A stretch of 64,000 nt of DNA from Parasponia andersonii (Eukaryota > Streptophyta > Magnoliopsida > Rosales > Cannabaceae). Below are positions 9,909 through 23,346 of the stretch, piece after piece (position 1 is the stretch's first letter; the number at the start of each line of letters is the position of its first letter). Below the pieces are notes generated by a model. It saw only the letters and a program-made list of their open reading frames with translations, was not told the origin of the DNA and did not search any database. The stretch is taken from NCBI GenBank assembly GCA_002914805.1, contig JXTB01000120.1:559738-623737 (forward strand), in the 5' to 3' direction. The position numbers were made by a program, and so were the translations under genes.

Positions 9909-12265
9909 TCTGAAAACCTTGATTTTAAATTAAGGGTATTCTTGTATTTTCATAAATTGAATGGAAAAAAACTAAATTAAAAAAAGTTGGCTAAAAGTTA
10001 AATTAAAATATAAAAAGGGGTCAAAGAGAGAGAATTCTTTGAAGTTAGGGACAATTTCGTATTTATAAAAACGTAAATGAAGAACAAAGGTGAGGCTTGG
10101 GCCATAGTACAATTTTAAAACTTATTTTGGCCAGCCCATTAAGGACATATGCCAAAATTCCCCAAAAAATCACCCAAAATCTCTAACATTCTCTATCTCT
10201 CACGTTCTCCCTCTCCCCCTCACTTCTTCTTCTTCTTCTTCGACCTTCTTTCTTCTTCCTCTATATCGTTGGCCACCGGAGACTGAACCATTGCCTGAGC
10301 TCTAGCCACCTACCACTCCCTTGTTGGACGAACCCACCTCGGCGGCCACCACCAGTAGTCGCACTGCCCAGCCACGATAAACAGCGAGTGAAGTTGCACC
10401 TAAACTGCGACTTTTTGCAGTGGTTTTTCGCCATTCTAGGCATTGTGGCCACAACCAAATCAGAGCCCAAGCTTTCTCCTACATGGGTTGACCCTACACC
10501 ACCAAACATTTCTGGCCATGGAGCTCCGATGAGTATTTAAATGTTTTTAAGTCATTTTCATCACAAAAAATGGCATTTGTGGAGTTATTTTTGTTATGTT
10601 CATCCATTACTCATGAAACTTTAGAAGATGAAAATATGGTTTAAGATAGGAGAATTAATAGTGGATTTGTGGAAAATGGATGAATAGATTGAGGGAAATT
10701 GAAGTCTGAAATTTGTTGCATTCATCAAAATATTTTCAAAAATCGGTATTTTTATAACTTTTGTAGTTAGTTTTTAATTAAGTGCAAATTTGAGCCAGAG
10801 GCCTCGAAACTGAAATTAGACTTCGAAATTGGACTAAGTAAGATCAAAAGATGAGTTTTGATATAAAACATCAACAGGTTTTGAGGTAGGACAAAATCTG
10901 AGACGCGAAACTCAAGATTATGCCTCGATTTGTATGCCACGGGCCCGATCTTGGTCTGGAGCCCAAATTAATCGAGTTATATGTCTAATCTAGTATTTTT
11001 AGGTACTTTCAATTTAGTAGTGGTCTTTGTTTTGTAATTTGAGACTTCATTTAGAATGTCTCCCCTCAAAGTGAGCTCACAGGATCCCCAAAAAACCATC
11101 CGAGGGACCGGGTGACCAAAGAGAGAATCTACAAGTGCCGATAGCTTAGCTTAGCTATCAAGGTGAGGTAAGGGTTCAAGTACCAAGTTCTATACCTATT
11201 TTGTTTAAAAATATACATTATGACTGATTTTTTGAAATTGTTGATTTTCATGAATTTCAATGATTTTATTGGGTATTTAGTGAACTTATGAACTGTTGAG
11301 ATATATTAGATTATTCTTGGGTTTGTTTATATGGTTTTATGTAGGTGTAAAATTTTAGTTTAGGGAAAATACAGCCATTATGCTGCCTAATATTTTGAAA
11401 TTCCAAAATAATACCAATGAGTTTTAAAGGATGATTTTCTTAATATACTTTATGTATAGTTATTACACACTCTATGATATATTGTACCTACCATAAGATC
11501 ACACAATTAAGTTCTATTTTAGCATCATGGTACTTAGATCACTAGCGAGTTGCTGCAACATAAGGTGAAAGACTTAGGCCCCTGCGCTGGATTTGCTGAC
11601 ACACCTCCAGATAGTGTCAAGATGCTGGGTACCTTATTCAAGAGGTATTACAAGACCGTGATAAGAGGTCTCATACTTTTACTTGATTGATTTATGATAT
11701 GTACAATATGATGGTGATTTTGGTTTTGGTTTTAAATGTGTGATTACTCTTGATTATTCGTAAACTTGTTTTATAAATGAATTTCGGAAAGGTACTAACC
11801 ATACAGGTTTAAAAAGTTGCATTCATACCAAAAAAGTATTGAATTCCTACTAAGCATGTAAATGCTCACATTTTTATCTTTTCCTTTCTCAGGTGGTGTG
11901 CAGTATGACTTCGGCAACTCTAAAGCAGAGTGACTAAGAAAGGAAGATTGTTCCTAGTTTAGTAGTTGGTAACTACTTAATAACTCTTATCTTGGATTTG
12001 TAGTAATACTTAAGGTTCATACTTTTGATTTAGCATGTATTATCTATTATGCCTACTTGTGATAATGATGGTGATGCATATATATGTTTTATGAATATTA
12101 TCAACAGTCTACATCTATTAGTGATCACAAACTGTGGGAATTTATAATTTTGGTTTTTACAAATTTTACTCAAGCTGTCATTTTTATACCAGCTGTCATT
12201 TTTTTGAAAAATTAAAATTTTTAAAATTTCCTAAAACAAATTATAAATTTCCACTTAGGTTATGG
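9909..12265 (+). repeat. Element A middle LTR (3' end truncated)
   Basis: Aligns with the left LTR and is longer by about 340 bases because it keeps a CT-rich tract and GC-rich block (about 10210-10610). Near 12258 its last roughly 30 bases are missing, and it runs directly into GGTTATGGCC and a primer-site-like TGATATCGGAGC (12276-12287). The short antisense frame at 10261-10509 lies in the GC-rich LTR block and is not taken as a gene. Confidence 0.75.
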
Positions 12266-12275
12266 CCAAAATTTT

Positions 12276-12576
12276 TGATATCGGAGCAGAGGTTTAATTA
12301 TCTTAGATGTGACGCCATTAGACTAGATTGTGACCTCTTTTTCAAAATTACTTGCATCATTATCTCACTAACACTTTGGCATATGAATACATAACTATAA
12401 TACCTCTAAAGAGAAGAATACCGAGACAAGAGCCAAGGGTTGGGATTCCCCCACCACAGCAGCAAATCCCTAACCCTTTGAAAAATATGAAATTTCTAAA
12501 ATGTTCTAAAATGATTTATAAATTTCCACTTATGAAATTCCTCTTCTGCCACTAGTTCTAGATCTGGGTCGTGACA
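12276..12576 (+). repeat. Second primer site, gag start and terminal LTR fragment of element A
   Basis: A primer-site-like TGATATCGGAGC (12276) is followed by a second gag start (PLKRRIPRQEPRVG, about 12402-12443), a copy of the sequence at 6015. It then jumps near 12485 into the last 90 bases of an LTR ending GTCGTGACA at 12576. This is what remains after an internal deletion in a tandem LTR-internal-LTR structure. The 67-codon frame at 12352-12555 is a fusion of these pieces. Confidence 0.7.
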
Positions 12577-12581
12577 ATCAT

Positions 12582-14550
12582 GGTTTTTCGGCCGTAGCTC
12601 TTCTGTTGGACCTCTTTTCGTGACACCATTGACACTATTGGACTTGTCTCTCCGTCATTGTCTTTTCTCGAGCACCTTTGGTCGTTAACTCACTACCGGT
12701 AAGATATTCACTTTTTTGCCCATTTTACCAAAGTTTGTAAGAAATTATATTTTTATAATTATTTCATTAGATAATTATTTTACCCAAAGGAATTATATGA
12801 GGTGAAAGAGAGTTAAAAATCATTAATAACTACAGTTGGTAGAAGTAAAAACGGTATCCAAACCTATGGTAATTTTCAAGTAGAAAAGTTGGCATTTTTT
12901 AAAATACTTTCCAAATGTGATATTTATGTAACTTTCAGATTTAAAAGTCCATTTAAGGCTCGGGACCTCAAAACTAAATTCTAACTTCGAATTTGGACTC
13001 ATTGACATTGAGAGATGAATTTTGATATAAAATATGACTATGTTTCGAAGTGGCACGAAAATTCAAATTTTGTGGCTCGTGAATAATATTATTTTGCGTA
13101 TCATGGGTCGGATCCCACACCGGGACTCACTTTTGACAAATTATATATTTAATCTAGTATTTCTGGGTACTTTGAATTCAATATTGAGCCTCATTTCTCC
13201 ATCTAAGGCTCTGTTGGGAAAATCAATTTTTCAAGTAGACTTGATGGGATCCCAAAACGACCATTTAGACACCCAACCAACGAGAATTTTTTCGAGCATT
13301 TTTAGCTTGGTAAAGCTATCATATTGAGGTAGGGGTTCATTTATATGGTTTTATACTTGTTTGATTTATAATTGCATCATAATTGATTTATGAAAAATCG
13401 TGATTTACACAATGGTTTGATAAATTGTGGAAACATATTAGATTATACTTGGATTGAACTGTATGATTTTCCATACATATATTTAAATTGTGATTATAGG
13501 GTAATATAGTGGTGTGCTGCTTATATTACACTAACTCCCAGAATGATACCAAGTGGTATTTTTAAGCATTATTTGGTGAATATTTTGTATAGTTATTACA
13601 TGTCATGTTCCATATTATGCATACCATAGTATCATACACCTGAGTTCTTTTATTAGATCATAGTATTTTTTGATCACTGGTGAGCTGCCGTAGTACTAGG
13701 TGAGAGATTTAGACTCCTGTATAGGTTTTTGCTGATACGTCTATAGGCAATACCGGGATGCTGGATTCCTCTGCTACATAGGTATTACAAGGACATGATG
13801 GGAGGATGAGAGTTCATTCTTATATCTTGTTGATGTATGATATGTACAATGATATGGTTTTGATTTTGATTTTCAATATGTGATTATTCAAGATATCAAA
13901 TATTTATAAACTTGATTTTAAAATGGATTTTGGAAAAGGAATTAACTATGCAGGTTTGGTAAAAAAAATTGCATTCATTTAAAAAAGTAATTGAATTTCT
14001 ATTGAGCATGTGAATGCTCACCCGTTACTTCTCCTACTTTCAAGTGTTTGACTAATTGAGGTAGTCATCTTCATAGATAGACAAGCTATGCAGCTTGTAT
14101 GCAATTCTACTCTTAATCCCTAGTGAGTGTTCATATTCTGTTATCTTTTTTCCTTTGTTCACTTATTTTGCCAAGATTAGTAAATCAACTAAGTGAATGT
14201 ATGAGGATGGTTTTGTTGTTAGTTTAAGAACATAAAACTACAAATAATTTAATGTAAATTAGTTTATTATTTGGAATAAAGTTTTGAATTGAACTCAGTT
14301 TACCAAAATCCATGAATTATTTATGAGTTTTCAAATGAATTAATCACAAGTTTTCTTAAATTTTAATGAGTATTTTAATTAAGTAATTAAAACTACTAAG
14401 AATTTTAATGGTTGTGGAATTTATAATGATTTCAGACTAAAACGAAATTATTTAATACTTGATTTCCCCTGAATTTCGTAAAACTAATATCTAATTATTC
14501 TTTTACCTAAAATTACTAAAAGTCACGGCTTTAGATTTCTAGTCGTGACA
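12582..14550 (+). repeat. Element B 5' LTR, second segment
   Basis: Resumes after element A and its target duplication, and aligns with 22600-22768 and 27735-29470 of the 3' LTR. It ends TAGTCGTGACA at 14550. No gene; the short frames at 12823-13327 are not conserved between the two LTR copies. Confidence 0.8.
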
Positions 14551-17500
14551 AAAATAGTATCAGAACTGTATGCTTTAGAACCGTCTGGGATCTTACTTGT
14601 GATATTTTGTTGTTAATTTAAAAGGGATTTTGAAAGTGTTTGACAAATACCTCACACATCAGTTAGAAAATAGTTAATAATTGACTTTACTCTGATTCGT
14701 TCTAAATCCTTTAGTCATCTCCCTAAAGTGAAACTCTAGTCTCAGAAATGTTAGTATTGACACGAGATTAGTGGATTCCACTTCTATCAAAAATCTTTTA
14801 TTCGAATGGACTTTCACACTAGAACTTCTATGTTATTTTGGATAGTGAGCTATGTGTAAACCATATAGCTTCTATGATGGTTATTTCATGCTTGGTATTT
14901 TGAATACCTTAGTTTGGTCCTATGTTTTGTCAGATTTTGGGATGTGATCCTAAGATTAGTCCTATGTTTGGTGAGATTTTCGGATGTGATTTAACTTTCT
15001 CAATTTTTGTATATTTTTAATTACACAGTTCGAGTAATTAGTAGTTGATATATATATCAAAATATTCGAACTGGTGCTACTTTTTCCATGGTATTTTGCT
15101 TATGAATAGACAAATTAGTATGACATAAATGTGATATAGAACTAATTCTACCAAGATTAGCTCGACATTAGTAATGCATTGGTAAAATAATAGATTTAAT
15201 TTGAATGAGATTCTCAGGTTATTTGGTCTTGTATGACTTAATGGATTATGATTGTGTCCTTGTAAGTCGTTTACTTGCGATAAATTGTTTTGCTTATTTG
15301 ATAGCTACATGCCTAAGTTTACTTGTCTTTTCAAAGTGAAACTTTTGAAATTGAAAAAACAAAATTCACAGATTGAAAGATGGATTTATGCATCTAGATA
15401 TAGTTTTTATTCGGTCTTATATTTTCTCTCCAAATATATCGACTTTGTACTCCTTAGGTAAGAAATTATTTTGTTATTTATAATTTAATCAAATATAGAA
15501 CTTTCTTACATAGTTTAAGCGACTTTTAAATCTTCAAATTGATTTTGCATGGTTTGAAATTAAATAGGCTATTATGTCTAAAGAATTGCATGAGAATCAT
15601 GGATATTTTAAATTTAAATAATGGTTAGGTAAAAAGTAATTCACTTATAGAAATATAGCTTCAGAAGCTTATGGACTTTTTGAAATTGGATTTCGAAAGA
15701 CTGCACTATTGTAAAATTTAAATTTTGGTATTTAGTTATGGGACTAAATTAATCCTAATCTATATCTATTAGTAGTAGTTGGAAAATTCTTTAGACCACA
15801 TAAATTTTAATAAACTTAAAGTTCCAAGTATCCTTCTAATATTGAATATAGTATGTATTCTTGGTATTTGACTTAGAAGCTGAAATATACGTTCACATGT
15901 TTATCTACAAGTTAACTTGGAACTAAATATTAAATATTTATAAAAATATTTGTGTGACAATATAGGAAATAAGTTTTATCTTTTGAAAAAAAAAAATTGG
16001 TACAAATTAATGCGGTATAAGTGTAAATTTTAGAGGAATTGTGTAAGTGTCAAATATATTATATTTACAATATCTTGTTACATGAATTTTACAAAGTAAA
16101 ACTTGGATGTGGTATCCGATTTAGAACCTTGTGGGAACGAAGAAATTTTAAATTTTAAGTCTTGATTGGAGGTCTTGTAAAACTTTGTTATATCGGTTTG
16201 ATGTGCCTTGTTAATTAGATATGCATATACTTCTAAGTTTCCATTTAATTACATGACCTATTTTAGTAATGTATATATGATGTTGGTGAATTTTAGATTG
16301 TTAAATCCTTATTGAGAAATAAATCATTTTTTATTGGTTAAGTCGAGTTTGGTTGACATTACCTTGGTAGTCTCAATTGGATAATTAAGCATTTTCGTGA
16401 TTGATTTAATTTGGTATCCTAAGTGTTCAAAACTTCTAGTGTTAGAGACTTGGGATGAAATTTCATTTGAGCTTCAAATGGGAATAATGTAGTTTTGAAT
16501 ACCTTCATCTTGAATGGACTTAGGTGATACATAATAATGAATGATATTTTTATTCCAACTTTTAAATTCATGGAAATTAGATTTTTAAATGAATACAAGT
16601 TATGAATTAATATATCTGATTTGGTATTTAAAGGGATTTAAGTTATGCAAATTAATGTGTAGTATTTCCTTTAAAACATAAAATGAGCTTTTAAATTCTT
16701 GAGATTGTTTATGTTACATGTTGGAAAAGATTAAAGAAAAATTGTATAGCTACTTAAATCAAAAAATTTAACTATATCAAACTCTATTATTTTCTAAAAT
16801 GCTTTATAGATTCTTCCTATTATTAAAATATATTTCAAAAATATTTTTAATAAAATTATTAAGAGTGTGGTAACTTTGAATTATAAAACACAAAGATAGC
16901 TATAATAAGGCATGCCTTACTTAGAATTTCTCATAAATAAAAAATTGTGGAAATGTGTTTGCAAATATGATGTACCAATTAAAAAATGTGCTTTTAAATT
17001 TCTTTGAGTGAAATATTTGAAAATTTTTGGAAAAGTTTTAGAATTTTAGAAACAATTCTATCGCATTCAACTATGTTTTGAAGACAATTGATAGTAACTC
17101 TATGAAAATAGAGTTATCTGGTGTGTCTTTATTCTTAGAATAATTGTTTTGAAGAATTAAATTGTCTAGTCTAGGTGTCTTTGTTTGCTTTATTTTAGCC
17201 TTTTTTATTTTTAGTATTTAAGATCTAACTTAGTTAATATCCATTTTATTTCTCTAAATTTCTAGTAAACTGAATTCTAGGTTTGAGTTATGCAGAATTT
17301 TAAATGGCAACCCTTTAGGAGAAAAACTGAATTTGAGCCAAAAGTTGGAATTAGTTTTGCTGCAGTAGCGCCGGAGCATAACTAGGTTAGCATATTCTCT
17401 CTTAACCTGGTAACTTTTGTGTATAGCTAGTGATGATTACTGATATTATATGTCAGCTAAGGAGAGATGATGCTAAAGTGGTCTTCATTCCCTTATTTGG

Positions 17501-18229
17501 TTGACACATGTGCTAGGGTACCTCACTTACTCTAATATAAAAGAAAAATGAAGTACTATAAGAAAGAGAGAGGTGACTGAGGTGAGAGAGAAGCAGAAAA
17601 AATAAGAGAAAAGAAGGAAAGAATGGTACCAAAAAAAAGAGAAAATGATGAAGAAGGAGAAGATACTAGCAAAGGAAAGCACAAACAATCATCTTTGCTC
17701 TAGAACTCTTCCTACTTCCTTCAATCTCCTTTATGTTTAATTTTTTTTTCCTTGTATTTTTCTGTAATCAATAGGTTATTATGATTTGCTAATTTTTGGA
17801 CCCCAGAATATGAGCTAAGATTTCTTTAGCTGGGATTGTGATGAATCTAAGATTATTTTGATGTTTATGGAAATTTTTTTTATTTATTCAAGTGAGCTTA
17901 ATTATTGATTCCTATTATTGTTTAGCCACCAATATCTTGGAAAAATAAATTAGCATTAATTCAGGAAAAGCTAATCCTAGTTAGATCTAGCTTGAATAAT
18001 GCATATTTCAATTAGCTCTTCTATAGATCTTTGAAATCGTAACGGTATAGGAATATATTATTACCATAAATAACCCATAAAATTGATGTTATAAATTGTG
18101 TTTTGAAAACTAGTGCGGCATAGGAATATGTTAAATCCAGTTTGAAGAAACTGTAAACATAATAAATTCGGAAGAATATTATGTGCATATTGAATTTTCG
18201 GTTGACAAGAATGATTTTACCATAGCATT

Positions 18230-19342
18230 TGTCACAACCCAAAACCTGAACTAGTGGTAGTAGGGGAATTTCGCAAGGATGAGAAATTCCTTAATTTATT
18301 TAAAAAATATCTAAAAAGTTTTAGTTTTATAAAAACAGTCCATTTTAGATAAAATATTTAGAATTCCATCCCGTGAACCTCTCCCACAGTTCATATACAC
18401 CATTAAATATAGATCAAATAAATACAAAAAAAAAAGCATAATCAAATATATGTTCAAGCATTATCATCATCCACGTCAGAACAGACACTAGAATGGCATA
18501 CATGAGTTCACAGACAAAAATAGAATGTAGTAATCTTGGTTCAATGCTAAAACAACACCTAAACAGTCTAAACACCACAACAGCATGCTTCAAGTAATAC
18601 CAAGATAACGAACTACAATCCTGATGGCCTCTTACTTTTCTTGATCTCCAAAATCGCACTAGACACCACCTGAGGAAGGGAGGAAGTGAGTGAGTATAAA
18701 ATACCTAGTAGGAAAAACAGTTACTTCGATCGAAAATATTTTAGTGATGGAAAGCTCCTGCATGGTTAGTTTAAATCCAATATGTGTATATATAAATATA
18801 TACACTTCAAACCGTAAATCCACGTATATATATATATATATATGTATATAAAGCAGTACGATCAAAACCATCAATCTATATGCACATGACACAAATTAAC
18901 CCATACCTATGAGTTCACATCCTCTCATCTGTGGAAACTTAGGATTATGGCACTAAGTGTTCCTAACAGCCTGCCTGACACCTAAGCCCATACCCGGAAG
19001 GGATACCTATATGTCGCCTACCAAACCTAGAGGGGCAACCGAATTGCCTACGCCTACCAAATGGGGAGGTAATCAGAAGTAATAAAACCCTACACAGGTT
19101 TATGGACTCTACACCGACAATGGGGAACGCAGCGCCATACTTTAAACCCACGATGCTAACACGGTGCTCATGTATAATCCTATGACACATACAATATAGA
19201 ATTGAAGTGTGAAAATAATCGTGCTTTGGTTTTTCAAGAAAATAAGTATATTTGGTTTTTTATAGAAAAACAGACAACACAACATCCCTATTTTTGATAT
19301 ACCCAAAATAACCTGTACTTAGAAAATCCCCAGAGCAATACA

Positions 19343-19394
<52 letters not shown>

Positions 19395-20475
19395 TACCAT
19401 CACAGTCTATCGCATATGTTTAAAAAATTCAAAAACCACATTTATTCTCATATGTTGCAGAAATTTTTATTCGAAAATAGTACAAAATGAAAGTAACCGA
19501 ATCTCTACCTCACAAGAATAGCAATACCATGCTATTGAATCCTCAAGGTGTCGTTGACGATCGTCTGGAGGGTCGGGAACCAATTCCAAGTTCTCAATCA
19601 TCCTCTGACAAAAAACTATTTCTCAACAGAGCTTCAAATCTACAAACAAACCTCTTCATTGAATTCCTAGCACCCAAAATAGCTATGTTATACATATAAC
19701 TTGTCCAATCCGAGTCCTAGCCCACACCGAACCGGTGCCACGTAAATCGAGATAAATCTTAGCCGTCTGATTTCAATTTTTGTGCCGATCACCAAACATA
19801 GGCAATATATATATATCAAACTTCCTCATTTTTCGAGTACAATCTAAAAATGACAACAAAAACACGATCCAACAGCTAGATTAAAAAGTCAACCCAAGCT
19901 CAAAATATTCCAAAAATGACAACTTTCGATTCGAGCAGTATAGGGTTAAGACATATATACTTTGAGCTTCCTCTCGATAAGACGAATCCAACGAACCCAG
20001 GTAGAGGTCAAATGCTGGCCAGAATCGTCGCTGGTGACGAAAACTCTGAAACGGCTCCAATGGTGTTTTTCAGTAGAACAATGACCAATGGCTATGTGGG
20101 ACCGGTGACGAGGCACTCTAGCGGCATGGCAAGCTCGCGCCAAGCGTTGACGGGTCGGATGGTGGCCTGGGCGGCAGTGTGGCCTCCCCTGGTGCTTCGG
20201 CCAAGAGTGAACAGAGAGAGAGCGAGGGAGAGCGGGGACGGGGGAGAAAGAGAGTGAGTGGAAGGGAGAGCCCATGTGGGATAAGTAGGGGACTTTGCAA
20301 ATTTTTAAAAATTTGCACTATAGTCCCCAGTTCCTAATTCTCTATGAATTCAGTTCCCAAAAAATTACAATTTAGTCTTTCTGTACAAAACTTTTGTAAA
20401 TTAATCCCTCCATTATTATATCCGAAAAATTGATAAAATATCCAAATTACCCTCCCAAAAATCCAGGTTTTTACA
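18230..20475 (-). mobile_element. Element D: solo LTR, antisense, Tekay/LARD-type ends
   Basis: Read on the minus strand it starts TGTAAAAACCTGG (20475) and ends GGGTTGTGACA (18230), 2246 bases. Flanks are GCATT (18225-18229) and ACATT (20476-20480), a 5-base target duplication with one change. End motifs match the LTRs of elements A and B, but the body is distinct, so it is a third subfamily. It contains an (AT)n run (19343-19393) and, near its 5' end, a CT-rich tract and GC-rich block (about 20050-20280). The overlapping open frames of 109-113 codons on both strands (19916-20275) lie in that block and are not taken as genes. Confidence 0.75.
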
Positions 20476-22230
20476 ACATTGCTATAGAATTTGTGGCCAT
20501 AATTACCACCGAGGAGGATTCAGTAATTCTAGCTTAATTCCATCATTGATCTACAATCAGCTGATTAGATCGTGTTATTCTCTGCTTAGTATTTATGTTT
20601 CTATTTGCACCCATTAATTTTTACTATTTTATTAAAATATTTTATTGCTCATTTATTAAATTATTTTGTTTGACATTTAGCTTTTACAAACAACTTAGCA
20701 ATCAATTCATTTGGAGGCAATACTCTACTCACTATTATATTACTTATTCAATATGTGTACTTGTGTAGCAACTATAAATCTACAATAATTGATATGTTGT
20801 AAGTGCTTGATGTCAATGGGTGAATATCACTTAAGGAATTTTGTTTATATTGATTGCTAAGATTTCTTAGAGGCTCTAAACAAAAATCTGTTATAAATGG
20901 AAAATTCGATTCAGATATTAATTTTGAGGTGAGCATGTGATTCATTACTTGATTTGAGTTGAACTCAAACATCATTATGGTGGCATAACAGAAAGTACTT
21001 GAAATCAAATCACTCGTGAGTCTATATAGAGAGTTGTTAAACCCTTTCTATTATATTTTCAAAAGAATACTTAGAGTTCAGGTTTTATTTATCTATAGCC
21101 AAGATAAGACCGTATTATGAACTAGTATAATATTCTTATATACCCCTAATTTTTGTGTTGCATGTTTTCAAAAATATTTTCAAAATATTTTCAATTTAAA
21201 AATAAAATAGGATGAAATAGAAGATACGAGCTGCCACAGAGATAATTTATTTTGTTAAAACCCTATTTCCAGGGCATCATGAGTTAATAGTTTTATGTGT
21301 ATATTAGGAATTGAGTCATTTCTATATGACTTCCACTTGTACCAAAGATTTAGAAAGTCTTTAAAGTGATTGAAAATTTAGAATTATTGTTATAATCCTA
21401 TATTGGGTAAAGAGACTGGAGAATCTTTGAACTTAATTGTAGTTTAAGTTAATACCTTATAATATTATTAAATGTAAAAGATTTAGGAAGTCTTTGGACT
21501 ATATTTGTTATGTGAATACTTACATTTTATATGCTTGTATTATTCATTATGCTATAGACTCGTCTGTCGAAGATTTCTATTCTTGGTGATTCTAGTCTTA
21601 TTCTTAACTAGAAATGTTTCATGTACTTGATTGTTTCTTACTTGTTCTATGAAATGGTAAATGACTTATATCATTGTACTTTCATTGTAGTGTCTAACTA
21701 TTGAATTTGTCTATCTTGTGTGATATAACGCGAATGTATTAATTTATGTTCGGAATCTTATTAAAGTCCTGAACTTAGTGATTGTTTAGGACCGAAATTT
21801 TGATGCAGACAAATAGGGATGTCTTGGTGTGATATTGATCTGGTATGATCAAGGGGACAATATCGTATATATTTGATATTTGATCTACTAGTCAAGTTTG
21901 GTGCCTAACAATCAGTAATTATATTATAAGAGTATTGTATTATAGACTCTTAGTCTTGATTATCATTACTACTCATGTTTTGTGTTCTGACTTAAGAACA
22001 TCATTTTTATTCTCTTGTATTGATGTCAATGTCTCTACTAATGGATTACCTTCTGATTCCATATAATTGTGTGTACCTCTTGAGCTCATGCCTTATGTGG
22101 CATCGAAATGTTGTCGGGATTCTCACACCAAATAGGAAGTATATGGCTCCCTATTCGACTAACCACTATTCCTTATTGATTCTCTCGTACTCCATGTATT
22201 ATATTTGAATTTAAGGACAAAATTCTTTTC

Positions 22231-22242
22231 AGGAGACAAGAA
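22231..22242 (+). other. Polypurine tract of element B
   Basis: AGGAGACAAGAA abuts the 3' LTR start TGTAAAAACC at 22243. Its retention in an element without coding sequence fits mobilisation in trans. Confidence 0.65.
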
Positions 22243-22768
22243 TGTAAAAACCAGATTTTAAAAAGGGTAAAATAGTCATTTTTTAACATAATGGCAATTT
22301 AGTAATATTATTTTTTTCAAAATATTTACTTAAAATATTATGATTATTTTATTGGGTGCTACAATTATGGTTAATTACTTAAAAGCCCCCTAAAAATCCC
22401 ATATTCTCACGTTAAGGGCTTGAGAGAGAGAGAGAGAGAGAGAGGGGGGGACACTCTCTACCGAAGCTCGACGACGCCATTCTACCACCCACTCGCCAGC
22501 CCGTGCCCACTGCTAGCCACCGATGAAGCTCTACCAACCGTCACTACTTTGTTTTGTCATCAAATGCCAGAAAACCAGGGACACGAAGTCGATGCCACCA
22601 CTAGCACCACTAGACTCACCTCTTCATCGCCGTCGTTTTCTGACCACTTTCGGCCGTTAACTCGTCGCTGGTAAGATTTTCACTATTTTAATCATTTTAC
22701 CAAAGTTTGTAAAAAATAATATTTTTATAATTATTTCATTAGGTAATTATTTTACCTGATGTAATTAT
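22243..22768 (+). repeat. Element B 3' LTR, first segment
   Basis: Starts TGTAAAAACCAG, carries a (GA)n tract (about 22424-22444) and a GC-rich block (22445-22670), and is interrupted at 22769 by element C. The 84-codon frame at 22420-22674 lies in the GC-rich block and has no match that I recognise. Confidence 0.8.
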
Positions 22769-23273
22769 TGTAAGAGAAATAACCTCCCTATTAGATACAT
22801 TAAATTTGCGAAATCGATAAATAAAATGAAATAAGAAGACATAATTTACAAGGTATACTAATTTGGCTATGTCCAGGGGACTACTACAGATTTTTTACTA
22901 TAGGGAGAAAAATTTATATAGCATTTATAGCACTCACAACCCTAACTCCAATTGCACCCAAGAATTTTTCTCACAAAAATTCTCTCAAGAACTTCTTAGT
23001 TTGAAGTTCTTTCTTTATCTATCTATATTGAAATTTATTTTCTCGTTTTGTTAGGATACAAAATGAAGTTGTGAAGGGGTCTATTTATAAGCTAAAAACC
23101 TTCCTTTTCTCATAGTTGGTAGCCTACAATAGCTGTATATTTCAACAAAAATGGGATTGGATGGCAAAAGCAAAAAACACATGTTCTTATATTTCATTGT
23201 TAAAAAATGTGGATAGTCATTATTTTTGACTACCCACATCCTTTGACAATTTGATTACCTACATTCTTTGATA
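22769..23273 (-). repeat. Element C 3' LTR (by element orientation)
   Basis: 505 bp, matching 27228-27729. Both copies end in TTCTTTGATA in the plus direction, so the LTR end is TA where CA is usual. No gene; the 63-codon frame at 22863-23054 is within the LTR. Confidence 0.8.
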
Positions 23274-23346
23274 ATATATCGCTTGAAAACTTGACTTCAA
23301 TCAGTCTTCGCACATCATGATCAATGTAGTAGTCCATCTCACCTCT

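Larger units (their letters stand above)
3876..12576 (+). mobile_element. Element A: Tekay-like chromovirus (Ty3/gypsy), degenerate, with three LTR segments
   Basis: A gypsy element inserted in the 5' LTR of element B. The left end is TGTGAAAACC at 3876 and the right end GTCGTGACA at 12576. Flanks are ATCAA (3871-3875) and ATCAT (12577-12581), a 5-base duplication with one change. Order: LTR (3876-5892), primer site, decayed gag-protease-RT-RNase H-integrase-chromodomain, polypurine tract, LTR (from 9909, truncated near 12260), a second primer site and gag start, then a 3' LTR fragment (about 12485-12576). The extra unit is best explained by unequal recombination between LTRs plus deletion. 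RT motifs and a C-terminal chromodomain place it in the chromovirus branch, closest in look to Del/Tekay. Confidence 0.8.
14551..22242 (+). other. Element B non-coding interior with primer site and polypurine tract
   Basis: Begins with a primer-site-like TAGTATCAGAAC (14555-14566, two changes from TGGTATCAGAGC) and ends with AGGAGACAAGAA (22231-22242) directly before the 3' LTR. Between them lie about 5.4 kb of AT-rich DNA plus solo LTR D. I found no gag, protease, RT, RNase H or integrase motif on either strand, and no long open frame. A purine-rich tract (about 17560-17690) and AT-rich segments are the only compositional features. Confidence 0.7.

Noticed and set aside
19916-20318. Frames of 66-113 codons on both strands in a GC-rich stretch
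   Set aside because: They lie inside solo LTR D, in the block that A and B also have in their LTRs; no shared protein sequence is preserved between them.
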